Origin: a bacterium
Lineage (GTDB): Bacteria; Desulfobacterota; JAPLJL01
Direction of reading: 5' to 3'
DNA: 64,000 bases
Assembly (NCBI GenBank): GCA_028713675.1
Contig: JAQTNV010000011.1
Span: 9,318 to 73,317, forward strand
Positions 15,797-23,498 of the stretch are shown here, one piece after another. Position numbers and translations under genes: made by a program. The notes under the pieces were generated by a model, which was not told where the DNA came from, did not search any database, and saw only the letters and a program-made list of their open reading frames with translations. Every line of letters starts with the position of its first letter. Within the stretch, counting starts at the first letter, position 1.

Positions 15797-15940
15797 GTTC
15801 AAAGTTCACGGTTCAAGGTTCAAGAATCGTAGGGGAGGGCCTCGTGCCCTCCCAAATAATCTTTTTTTTCAGGCGGGGATAAACCCCGCCCCTACATAAT
15901 TAAAATTTCAAACCTTGAACTGTGAACCTGGAACGTTGAA
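15797..15940. repeat. Symmetrical composite repeat: inverted heptad arms around two hairpins
   Basis: 15797-15824 has four GTTCAAG-type units. 15833-15853 is a GGGAGGGC/GCCCTCCC hairpin. 15861-15869 is a T-rich run. 15872-15890 is a GGCGGGG/CCCCGCC hairpin. 15906-15940 has five CCTTGAA-type units, the reverse complement word of the first arm. The block therefore can fold as a long stem carrying two inner hairpins. Confidence 0.75.
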
Positions 15941-15957
15941 CCTCTATTCCTTTGATT

Positions 15958-16707
15958 TTACAACTGTTTCACAAATACCGCCGTTTCGATCAACGCCACC
16001 AGGTTGATGAACGCGTGCATCATGATCGGCAGATAAACCGATCCGCTCCGGAACCGGGCCCAGCCCAGCATGATCCCGAAAGCAAAAATGGTGATCATCC
16101 CGTACAAATCATATTGGAAATGAATCACCGCCCAGGCCAGGGCGCAAAACACCACTGCTCCCCCGGGGCCGAGCCGGGAATGCCTGATTCCCTGGAAAAG
16201 GAACCCCCGGAAAAATACCTCCTCGAAAAACGGCGCGGCCACAACAAGAACAAAGGCCAGCAGGGGCCAGAAACGCGCGGTTTTATAAACATTCACCATG
16301 AAATCCGCGACCTGGGAACTGAAGCAATAAAGAAAAACATCCGAGGCCACGATCGCCGCCGCCGTGATCACCAGCCATTTGATCAGGTCCCAGGGCGCCG
16401 GCCTGACCAGGCCGAGATAATCCCTGACCGGAAAATCCCGGCGGAGCCGGGCGAATACAAATATCAGCGCGGAGGCCAGCGGGACGGAAACAACCTCCGC
16501 CAGCGAAAAAAAATACCCCATCCAGGGAAAATTTTTCGGGTCCAGCGCTCTCCAGCCGTCCGGGTAATATTTTTCCGCGAGGCCGAAGTTGACCAGGACC
16601 TGCGCCAGGGAATAAACCGCCATTACCGCCAGGGAAAAACCCAGCGTCGCCCACAATCCCCAGGGACCCGGTTTTTTCACTTCCGGGATGTCGATTGATT
16701 CATTCAT
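15958..16707 (-). CDS. CPBP-family (CAAX-like) intramembrane metalloprotease
   Basis: This is an integral membrane protein of about 249 residues with six to eight hydrophobic segments. The motif FFEEVFFRGFLFQG carries the EExxxR signature of the CPBP/Abi group, and the later HFQYD and MMHAFINL histidine-containing segments fit its other two motifs. Bacterial members act in peptide processing or self-immunity; the substrate here is unknown. An alternative TTG start lies at 16722 after AAGGGG. Confidence 0.82.
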   Translation of the reverse strand: MNESIDIPEVKKPGPWGLWATLGFSLAVMAVYSLAQVLVNFGLAEKYYPDGWRALDPKNFPWMGYFFSLAEVVSVPLASALIFVFARLRRDFPVRDYLGLVRPAPWDLIKWLVITAAAIVASDVFLYCFSSQVADFMVNVYKTARFWPLLAFVLVVAAPFFEEVFFRGFLFQGIRHSRLGPGGAVVFCALAWAVIHFQYDLYGMITIFAFGIMLGWARFRSGSVYLPIMMHAFINLVALIETAVFVKQL

Positions 16708-16777
16708 TAAAGTGCGGATCAATGGCCCCTTAATTATTTTTCGTCTTTCGTTATGGATACGCGGCTATTCTTTTTCC

Positions 16778-16809
16778 AACCACCCAGCCACCCAACCACC
16801 AAGCCACCT
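16778..16809. repeat. Octamer tandem array
   Basis: Four 8-nt units AACCACCC, AGCCACCC, AACCACCA, AGCCACCT sit in the gap between the MBL and CPBP genes. A GTTAGGTK octamer array at 30394-30417 has a similar, reverse-complement-like composition. Confidence 0.75.
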
Positions 16810-16833
16810 TCTTTTTTTGTTCTCTGTGCCTGG

Positions 16834-17508
16834 TTATTTGTATGTATTTAAATACCCCTGGATGTAACGCCGGACCGATTCGGCCGGCTGGTAGATTCCG
16901 AAATGGCCCTCGCAGAGGATATCCGGCTTCAATTCGAGGATTTTCTGCATGCTGGCCCTCCAGGCGTTGAGATCGGAACGGAAGCTCAGGTCAAAGGGCC
17001 CGTGGATGTCCTGCCCGAAAAGAATCTTTTTGCCTCCGGTCTCCAGCAGGGCTACCATCGAACCGGGGGTATGGCCGGGGGTGTGAATCAGCTCCAGCTC
17101 CCCCCCGGCGAACTTGAGCTTCTCCCTCTCGCCGATGACCACCTTGTCCAGCTTAATTTTTTTCAGTTTAATTCCGTACCAGCTGGAAGCCGTGAAAGCC
17201 GGATCCCCGCTCTCGATGAACGGGGCGTCTTCAGCGTGCGCCACCAGCCGGCAGCCGGATTCCTCCTTAACCTGGCGGGCGGCCCCGATATGGTCCACGT
17301 GGCCGTGGGTCAGGATGACAGTGTGAATATGGTCAGGATTAAATCCGGCGGCGAGGATATTGTCCCGGATCCGGGGCCAGCCCGGCCCCGCCCCGCAATC
17401 CACCAGGACCAGATCCCCGAGGTCGGCCAGGTAAACCAGGCAGTCCCGGTCGTCGGAAAGGTCGCTCCCCCCCACCAGGTAAACCCCTTCGCAAACCTTG
17501 CTGGACAT
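16834..17508 (-). CDS. Metallo-beta-lactamase fold hydrolase
   Basis: This is a soluble MBL-fold protein of 224 residues. The metal-binding motif is LTHGHVDHIG (HxHxDH), followed by HTPGHTPGS and a late GEGHFG-like CEGHFGIY. The family includes glyoxalase II-like and lactonase enzymes, and this sequence alone does not choose among them. No Shine-Dalgarno sequence is present, and a TATAAT lies only 9 bases upstream of the ATG on the minus strand, so a leaderless transcript is likely. Confidence 0.85.
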   Translation of the reverse strand: MSSKVCEGVYLVGGSDLSDDRDCLVYLADLGDLVLVDCGAGPGWPRIRDNILAAGFNPDHIHTVILTHGHVDHIGAARQVKEESGCRLVAHAEDAPFIESGDPAFTASSWYGIKLKKIKLDKVVIGEREKLKFAGGELELIHTPGHTPGSMVALLETGGKKILFGQDIHGPFDLSFRSDLNAWRASMQKILELKPDILCEGHFGIYQPAESVRRYIQGYLNTYK

Positions 17509-17517
17509 GGATTTTTA

Positions 17518-17523
17518 TTATAT
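17518..17523 (-). promoter_or_regulatory. Consensus -10 box directly before the MBL gene
   Basis: On the minus strand TATAAT ends 9 bases before the ATG. TTGAGC lies 20 bases farther upstream, which is too far for a good -35. Transcription would start within about 3 bases of the ATG. Confidence 0.4.
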
Positions 17524-17584
17524 CAAATACCTGCGGGGGATGGCTCAATTTTCGCTTTTAGAATAAAATTTAAACCATATACAA

Positions 17585-18760
17585 ATGTCTAAAATCGACT
17601 CAACTCTATCCAGACTGAAGGCGGAATACCCCGAACTCACGCCCGGGCATATCCGGCTGATGCAGTTTTACTCCAACCCCGCCCTGGCCGGTCCGCGGAT
17701 CACCCCCGAGCTCGCCGCCCTGGTCCGCCACCTTTTTACCGACGAGGAAGCCGAGGTCGCCCAGCATCTGGAAATCGGCCGGGGCCGGGACACGGGCTAC
17801 GTCGCCCGGCACGCCCACCGGCCTCTGGACGAGGTCGAAAAGATTCTTGCCCGCCTGGCGGACGAGAAACGCGCCCTCCTCTCCCTGGAGCCTGAGAATA
17901 AGCCTAAAAACTACCGGCTCATGCCCCTGATGCCGGGCACGTTCGAGATGGCCCTGATGGAAGGCAAGGAAGACGAATGGCACAAGGAATTCGGCCGGCT
18001 GTACGACGTCCTCTACAACACCGGCTACATCAAGGAGGTCCTGAACGTCCCGGTTCCCTTCGCCCGTTTCATCCCGGTGGAGCAGACCATCGAAGCCGCG
18101 CCCATGGCCATCCCCTCCGACCGCCTGGCGGAAATGATCAAGAGCACCAAGAGCCTGGCCCTGGGTGTCTGCGTCTGCCGCCAGGCCCGGAACTGGGAAG
18201 GGCACGACCAGGACCTGCCGCGTGAAACCTGCCTGACGCTCGGGAGCCTGGCCGAGTTCATGATCACCCGGGGCATCATGCGCCGGACCGACCAGTCGGA
18301 GGCCATCGAGATCAAGCGGCGGGCCAACGAGGCGGGGCTCGCCACCCTCTCCATCAACGTCAACTTCGATAACCCCAATTTCAGCTGTTCCTGCTGCGGG
18401 GACTGCTGCGTCGCCCTCCGCTCCCTCACCCAGTTCAACACCCCCGGCATCGTCGCCCCGCCCCATTTCCTCCCGATCCGCGAGGTAAAAACCTGCACCC
18501 AGTGCCAGAAATGCGTCAAACGCTGCCCCACGAAAGCCCACGTCCTTTCCGATAAGAAATGGACTTTCAAGAAAGAGAGATGCATCGGCTGCGGCCTCTG
18601 CGCCTCCTCCTGCCCGACCAAATCCATGACCATGCAGCCGGTGAAAAACTACCGCCGTCCCCCGGCCGACTATCTCCGCTTCGGCCTCAACCTCGGCCGC
18701 CACATTTTTCCGGGTTACATCAAGTATGTCCTGAGGGAAAAGAAACTGACGTTCCGGTAG
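17585..18760 (+). CDS. Winged-helix / dicluster 4Fe-4S protein, paralogue A
   Basis: This 391-residue protein starts with a helix-turn-helix-like region (about residues 30-120), continues with a cysteine-rich middle (GVCVCRQARNWEG...RETC and FSCSCCGDCCVAL) and ends with two ferredoxin-type clusters (CTQCQKCVKRCP and CIGCGLCASSCP). A homologous gene with the same architecture is at 23499-24599. Such proteins are common in anaerobes and are presumed to be redox proteins or redox sensors. No partner enzyme is adjacent. The stop codon falls at the edge of an AGTAGCA heptad array. Confidence 0.8.
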   Translation: MSKIDSTLSRLKAEYPELTPGHIRLMQFYSNPALAGPRITPELAALVRHLFTDEEAEVAQHLEIGRGRDTGYVARHAHRPLDEVEKILARLADEKRALLSLEPENKPKNYRLMPLMPGTFEMALMEGKEDEWHKEFGRLYDVLYNTGYIKEVLNVPVPFARFIPVEQTIEAAPMAIPSDRLAEMIKSTKSLALGVCVCRQARNWEGHDQDLPRETCLTLGSLAEFMITRGIMRRTDQSEAIEIKRRANEAGLATLSINVNFDNPNFSCSCCGDCCVALRSLTQFNTPGIVAPPHFLPIREVKTCTQCQKCVKRCPTKAHVLSDKKWTFKKERCIGCGLCASSCPTKSMTMQPVKNYRRPPADYLRFGLNLGRHIFPGYIKYVLREKKLTFR

Positions 18761-18879
18761 CAACCAGTAGCAGGTAGCCGAAGACCAGTAACAGGTAACA
18801 TCTTTCCGGACAGGCGGGAGCGCGCCAAAACATCTTTAAGTTGTAGGTGAAAACAGGTAGCCGCAGCCTTTAGGCTGCG
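18757..18879. repeat. Heptad array and hairpin repeat copy 2
   Basis: 18759-18800 has six heptads (AGCAACC, AGTAGCA, GGTAGCC, GAAGACC, AGTAACA, GGTAACA) starting inside the upstream gene's stop. 18862-18879 is the CGCAGCC-TTTA-GGCTGCG hairpin preceded by GGTAGC. Confidence 0.75.
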
Positions 18880-18957
18880 TGTAGTGGTCAAACCTAATCG
18901 ATTCAATAAATAAGAGGCATGCATCTAGCCTGATAATAGGCAACAACAGGAGTCAGA

Positions 18958-19344
18958 ATGATTGAAATATTAATATTTATAAGCACATTTACGCTGGATT
19001 ATATCCTTAAAGCAATTTTTGTCGGGATTTCATTCTTTGCCATATTCGGCCATAGGATAAAAACCCCGTTTAGCCGAAAAGCATTTTTCATTCTCATAAT
19101 AATTTTCGCTTTACTCGATTTATATGGACTTCCCGCTATCATTTGCCTAGACGCAACAATGACTATTAATAATGCAAATATCGCGAATATTCTTCATATA
19201 AATGGACCTGTGGGCATGGGAGAGTTTTTTTCTCCCGGCTGGTTTGATTTTTTCGTCTGGGTTATTCAAGCCTTGATCGGACATTATGCAGGAACCCGTG
19301 TTTATCAAAAACTCCGCGGAAAATTTCAAGAAGCTAATACTTGA
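18958..19344 (+). CDS. Small hydrophobic membrane protein, unknown function
   Basis: This 128-residue protein has three or four predicted transmembrane helices: residues about 3-25, 42-62 and 95-112 are strongly hydrophobic. I do not recognise the family. An AGGAG sequence stands 6-7 bases before the ATG, which supports expression. Its base composition is clearly AT-richer than the genes on both sides, suggesting recent acquisition. The gene stands alone between the 4Fe-4S protein and the DUF255 protein. Confidence 0.65.
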   Translation: MIEILIFISTFTLDYILKAIFVGISFFAIFGHRIKTPFSRKAFFILIIIFALLDLYGLPAIICLDATMTINNANIANILHINGPVGMGEFFSPGWFDFFVWVIQALIGHYAGTRVYQKLRGKFQEANT

Positions 19345-19425
19345 ATCCATTTTCGCTGAAGAAGCTTTTACAGATTTTGAACTTTGCTCTGTCATTTTGA
19401 TCTTTGATTTTTAATATTCGAATTT

Positions 19426-21531
19426 ATGTCTAATCGCTTAGCCGCCGAGAAAAGCCCCTACCTGCTCCAACACGCGGACAATCCCGTGGACTGGCACCCC
19501 TGGGGCCCCGAGGCTTTCGACCGGGCCCGCGTGGAAGACAAGCCGGTCTTTCTCTCCATCGGCTACTCCACCTGCCACTGGTGCCACGTGATGGAGCGCG
19601 AGTCCTTCCAGGACCCGGAAACCGCCGGCCTGATCAACGAGGTTTTTATCCCGGTCAAGGTGGACCGGGAGGAACGGCCGGACCTCGACAATATTTACAT
19701 GACCGTCTGCCAGATGATGACCGGCCAGGGCGGCTGGCCCCTGACGATTTTCCTGACCCCGGACAGAAAGCCCTTTTTCGCCGGCACCTACATTCCCCGG
19801 AAAAAAACCTTCGGACGGATGGGCCTCTCCGAACTTATCCCGCGGATCCGGGAGCTCTGGAAAAACCGGCGCCCGGAGCTGGTCTCCTCCGCGGAAGAAT
19901 TGGTCTCCCTGCTGAAAGAAGCCGGCCGCGATGAAAAGGGCGAGGATCTGGACGGATCTATCCTGGAACTCGCCTACCGGGCCCTGGCCCAGGATTTCGA
20001 CGACGAGTTCGGCGGGTTCGGAAAAGCCCCCAAATTCCCCACCTCCCACAACCTCTTCTTTCTCCTCCGTTACAACCAGCGCTCCGGGAAAACCTTCGCC
20101 CTGGAAAAGGTTGAAAAAACCCTGCAGGCCATGCGGCGGGGCGGGATTTACGATCACGTGGGTTTCGGCTTCCACCGCTATTCCACCGACCAAAAATGGC
20201 TGGTTCCCCATTTTGAAAAGATGCTGTATGACCAGGCCCTGCTGGCCCTGGCCTATACCGAGGGTTACCTGGCGGCCGGGAACGAAGAATACCGGCGCAC
20301 GGCCGAAGAAATATTCGCTTACGTCCTGAGAGACCTGGCCGATCCGGCCGGCGGTTTTTATTCCGCCGAAGACGCGGACAGTGAAGGGAAGGAAGGTAAA
20401 TATTATCTCTGGACCGAGGAGGAAATTCGCCGGGCCCTGGACCCCGCCGAAGCCGATTTTGTCCTCCGGACTTTCAACCTGGAAAAAGACGGCAATTTCA
20501 TTGATCCGCTCATCGGGGAGAAAAACGGGAAAAATATCCTCCATCTCAGGGGCCTGCTTTCCGAACCGGCATATCGGGAAAGGTGGGAAAAGGCCCGGAT
20601 CACGCTCTTTAATTCCCGGGCCCGGCGGGTCCGCCCTTTCCGGGACGATAAAATCCTCACCGACTGGAACGGCCTGATGATCGCCGCCCTGGCCCGGGGG
20701 GCTCAGGCCTTCGGACTTCCGGTTTATGCGGAGGCCGGGAAAAAAGCGGCGGATTTCATTCTGAAAAATCTCCGGGACCCGGCCGGCCGCCTCCTCCACC
20801 GCTACCGGGACGGCCAGGCGGCGATTCCCGCCCAGCTTGATGATTACGCCTTCCTGATCCTGGGGCTTTACGAACTTTACGAAGCCACTTTTGAGGTCCG
20901 CTTCCTGGAAAAAGCCCTGGAGCTCTGCGGCCGGGCCATTGAATACTTCTGGGATGACCACTCCGGCGGGTTCTTCCTGACCGCGGGGGACGGGGAAGAT
21001 CTGCTGATCAGGCCCAAGGAGTTTTCCGACGGCGCCATCCCCTCCGGTAATTCGGTGATGGCCCTGAACCTCCTCCGCCTGGGACGGGTCACCGCCAATC
21101 CCGATTTCGAGACCCGGGCCCAGGCCATCGGACGGGCGCTTTCCCGCGAAGCCCGGCAATCCCCCTCCGCTTTCACCTTTCTCATGACGGCGCTGGATTA
21201 TGCCGTCGGACCCACGCTCGAAATCGTGATCGCCGGAAACCCCGGGCGGGAAGATACCCGGGAAATGCTCCAGGCGCTCCGGAATGAGTATCTCCCCAGC
21301 GCGGTGATCATTCTCCGTCCCACCGACGAGGATGCTCCCGGGATCGTCCGCCTGGCCGGGTTTACCCGCGAGCTTAAAAGCCAGGGGGGCCGGGCCACGG
21401 TTTATTTCTGCCAGAACTGCCGCTGCGAGCTTCCCACGACCGACCCCCGGAAGGTGCGGGAGCTGCTTTCGATCTTCAACAAAGACACCGGCCCCGCCTG
21501 CAAGTCCCCCGGGCCGAAGGATCCCGCGTAA
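19426..21531 (+). CDS. Thioredoxin-domain protein of the DUF255 / YyaL family
   Basis: This 701-residue protein is a full-length member of the YyaL/spermatogenesis-associated-20 group. The N-terminal thioredoxin-like domain begins [20 protein letters not shown] and has CHWCHVM (Cys50 and Cys53), a CxxC-type redox motif. The rest resembles an alpha/alpha six-hairpin barrel as in N-acylglucosamine epimerases and glycosidases. Its role is not established, although it is often annotated as thymidylate kinase or cellulase in error. The gene appears monocistronic. Confidence 0.9.
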   Translation: MSNRLAAEKSPYLLQHADNPVDWHPWGPEAFDRARVEDKPVFLSIGYSTCHWCHVMERESFQDPETAGLINEVFIPVKVDREERPDLDNIYMTVCQMMTGQGGWPLTIFLTPDRKPFFAGTYIPRKKTFGRMGLSELIPRIRELWKNRRPELVSSAEELVSLLKEAGRDEKGEDLDGSILELAYRALAQDFDDEFGGFGKAPKFPTSHNLFFLLRYNQRSGKTFALEKVEKTLQAMRRGGIYDHVGFGFHRYSTDQKWLVPHFEKMLYDQALLALAYTEGYLAAGNEEYRRTAEEIFAYVLRDLADPAGGFYSAEDADSEGKEGKYYLWTEEEIRRALDPAEADFVLRTFNLEKDGNFIDPLIGEKNGKNILHLRGLLSEPAYRERWEKARITLFNSRARRVRPFRDDKILTDWNGLMIAALARGAQAFGLPVYAEAGKKAADFILKNLRDPAGRLLHRYRDGQAAIPAQLDDYAFLILGLYELYEATFEVRFLEKALELCGRAIEYFWDDHSGGFFLTAGDGEDLLIRPKEFSDGAIPSGNSVMALNLLRLGRVTANPDFETRAQAIGRALSREARQSPSAFTFLMTALDYAVGPTLEIVIAGNPGREDTREMLQALRNEYLPSAVIILRPTDEDAPGIVRLAGFTRELKSQGGRATVYFCQNCRCELPTTDPRKVRELLSIFNKDTGPACKSPGPKDPA

Positions 21532-21634
21532 AAAACACCGGTTTTCCGAAATAACTTCATAGGCAAAGCACCCAATTGCCGATCAGTCCCCTGACGGCCA
21601 CACTTACCTTGGAGAAACACCTTAAGGAGAAAAA

Positions 21635-21826
21635 ATGGAAGATAGATCTTGCCCTAATGTCAATGAATGCACCGCCAACAGGCATTTTCACACTAAATCC
21701 ATCAGGGATGTCTTCACCACTCTCTACTGCGAAGGAAATTTTGTTAAATGCGCCCGGAAAAAACTCAAGGATAGCGGGAACCTGATTCCGGAAAAGCTCC
21801 TGCCCAACGGGCAATATGCTTCTTGA
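21635..21826 (+). CDS. Small four-cysteine protein (C-x5-C, YC, CAR motif)
   Basis: This is a 63-residue protein with AAGGAG six bases before its ATG. It shows CPNVNEC near the N-terminus, then LYCEGNFVKCARKKLKDSG and LLPNGQ at the end. The pattern of four cysteines ending in YC....CAR....G..P..LLPN occurs as a short stand-alone protein or as a C-terminal tail of signalling proteins in anaerobic bacteria, and it may bind a metal or cluster. The function is unknown. Confidence 0.7.
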   Translation: MEDRSCPNVNECTANRHFHTKSIRDVFTTLYCEGNFVKCARKKLKDSGNLIPEKLLPNGQYAS

Positions 21827-22018
21827 ATTTTCCAGTCAAGCTTCCTGAGTAACCAGCCCAAGGTCATTTTAAATAATTTTCATTTCACGTCTTGAGTTGT
21901 CTTGACTTCGGACATCGGACTGAAGACTTAGGACCGTTAGGTAATTTTCTTGACAACCGGTTCGGCCCGGTGACATCATCGTTTATATAACAAATAAATT
22001 TTCCAGAGGATGGTAACC
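21827..22018. repeat. Short gap with a heptad array
   Basis: 21907-21934 has four heptads TTCGGAC, ATCGGAC, TGAAGAC, TTAGGAC. A TTGACA lies at 21950-21955, but no -10 box stands at the right distance; TATATA at 21984 is 28 bases away. Nothing else was recognised. Confidence 0.55.
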
Positions 22019-22645
22019 ATGAAAAAACGGTTTGTTCTTCTTTCTGTTCTCTTGGCTCTCGGCTCTCTGCTCTTGGCTTTTTCCCTGCCTTCCTGCTTCC
22101 GCGGCGACCCCAACGCCATCCTTTTCAGCCCTATCGGCGTACAGGGCCAGGACCGGGACAATCAGCCCCTCCGGCCTTATTACTACCATTCCAACAATCC
22201 CGGGGAAGCCCTGGTGGCGGCCCTTTTCTTCCTGCCCGAGTGGAAAGAAACTGTCGCCTGCCACGGCAAGGTCCAGGATGAAGACGGGAATCCCGTGACC
22301 CGGACCTTGGTGGTGTTCAAGCGCAAGGACTGGAACGGGGCTTTCAAGGTCTCGGTGATCGAGCCGGATCCCGCCGGGAGATTCTCCTTTACCCTCGAGT
22401 CCCGCTGTAAAAACTGGGAGATTTCGGTGATCGGGCCCAACCTCGGCGGGGTGAAGCGGACGCTGGGAGCGAGCTCTCAATGCCCTTCCTTCGATTTCGT
22501 GGTCAGGGTGCTCAAGGATCCCGAAGAAATCAAGGTTTTCCAGGCCCAGTGGCAGGAGCCCTACATCAAGTCGCTCCTCGATCTCGGTCTCGAGGCCATG
22601 AGCGAAGATGAGAAGAACAAACTGGCCGGTTTGTTGAATCCCTAA
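22019..22645 (+). CDS. Predicted lipoprotein with carboxypeptidase-regulatory-like fold
   Basis: This 208-residue exported protein has a signal peptide beginning MKKRF, a leucine-rich core and the lipobox-like SLPSC, so it is probably a lipoprotein. The middle (HGKVQDEDGNPVTRTLVVFKR...GRFSFTLES) resembles a carboxypeptidase regulatory / beta-sandwich segment. The start at 22019 fits GAGG upstream better than 22010. The DNA of its hydrophobic core (22049-22076) is a perfect-phase heptad array CTCTTGG-CTCTCGG-CTCTCTG-CTCTTGG. A second lipoprotein gene follows 15 bases later, so the two are probably co-transcribed. Confidence 0.7.
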   Translation: MKKRFVLLSVLLALGSLLLAFSLPSCFRGDPNAILFSPIGVQGQDRDNQPLRPYYYHSNNPGEALVAALFFLPEWKETVACHGKVQDEDGNPVTRTLVVFKRKDWNGAFKVSVIEPDPAGRFSFTLESRCKNWEISVIGPNLGGVKRTLGASSQCPSFDFVVRVLKDPEEIKVFQAQWQEPYIKSLLDLGLEAMSEDEKNKLAGLLNP

Positions 22646-22660
22646 TATCAGGGAGAAAAT

Positions 22661-23398
22661 ATGAAAGCCAGATCAATCATTCCGCTTTTATCTCTCGGGA
22701 TGCTTTTGAACGGCTGCCTGATGGCGGGTAATTACCAAAGCGCCAGGACCCTGGAGCCGCGCGAATCAAGTTTCGGGATGACCTTCAGCCTGAATGAGAT
22801 ATCCATTTCCGGTCATAGGTATACCGTCCCCAATGTGATTCCGGAGTTGGCTTATCATGTCGGGGTCGCGAAAAACTGGGAGGTCGGGGGCCGGGTTGCT
22901 CTGGGTTCACTCGGCTTCGAGATGGACACCAAGTATCGCTTCCTCCATCAAGGCGGCCTGCATCTGGCCGTGGCCCCGGCAGTGGCCTACCAGGCTTTTT
23001 TTGACATCCGCGGGGTGTCGGTCCGTCTCCCGGTCATCCTCTCTTACGATTTTAACGATATTGTCGGGATTAACGCCGCCGTCCTGGGAGGATTTTCCGG
23101 CTTCGACGCCAGCGATAGTAATAATGACAATGATGATGATTATATTGGATATTATGATGGTCCGACTATATTCTACGGGGCTTCATTCGGGCCGGAGCTC
23201 CGGGGATCGGTTTTCTTCGCCCGGCCGGCGATTGAGTTTGTCCGCTATCAGACCAACCTGGGATCTGACGATAATTCCGGCTGGAGACCGTTCAACAGCA
23301 TCAATTTCCTGGTTCATTTCGGCTGGGTCTTCGGGCGCGAGAAACAGCAGCTTGACCGGATCGAAAATAAGCTCGATAAAGCCCTGGAGGAGAAATAA
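22661..23398 (+). CDS. Predicted outer-membrane lipoprotein, beta-barrel-like
   Basis: This 245-residue protein has a signal peptide with lipobox LLNGC at residues 15-19. The mature part has alternating aromatic/hydrophobic strands with many glycines and resembles small outer membrane barrel proteins. An acidic SDSNNDNDDDY loop stands near residue 150. The C-terminal 15 residues form a charged helix (RIENKLDKALEEK). AGGGAG precedes the ATG. It is paired with the lipoprotein gene upstream. No specific function is known. Confidence 0.65.
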   Translation: MKARSIIPLLSLGMLLNGCLMAGNYQSARTLEPRESSFGMTFSLNEISISGHRYTVPNVIPELAYHVGVAKNWEVGGRVALGSLGFEMDTKYRFLHQGGLHLAVAPAVAYQAFFDIRGVSVRLPVILSYDFNDIVGINAAVLGGFSGFDASDSNNDNDDDYIGYYDGPTIFYGASFGPELRGSVFFARPAIEFVRYQTNLGSDDNSGWRPFNSINFLVHFGWVFGREKQQLDRIENKLDKALEEK

Positions 23399-23402
23399 AA
23401 AA

Positions 23403-23423
23403 GGGAGCCCGCCAGGGGCTCCC
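23403..23423 (-). terminator. Hairpin terminator in a convergent intergenic region
   Basis: GGGAGCCC (23403-23410) pairs with GGGCTCCC (23416-23423). Read from the minus strand the hairpin is followed by TTTTTTAT, so it should end the 4Fe-4S gene transcript. The plus-strand side lacks a T run. Confidence 0.6.
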
Positions 23424-23463
23424 CTACGTTTCATATCTGACTTTTAAAGGTTTTTTTCTTAAT

Positions 23464-23498
23464 TCTTTGCCCTTTGCTCTCTGCCCTTTGCTCTTTGC
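23464..23498. repeat. Heptad array CCTTTGC abutting a stop codon
   Basis: Five units (TCTTTGC, CCTTTGC, TCTCTGC, CCTTTGC, TCTTTGC) end exactly at the base before the stop codon of the minus-strand gene at 23499. Confidence 0.8.

Noticed and set aside
21950-21990. Sigma-70 promoter upstream of the lipoprotein pair
   Set aside because: TTGACA and the TATATA box are 28 bases apart, too far.
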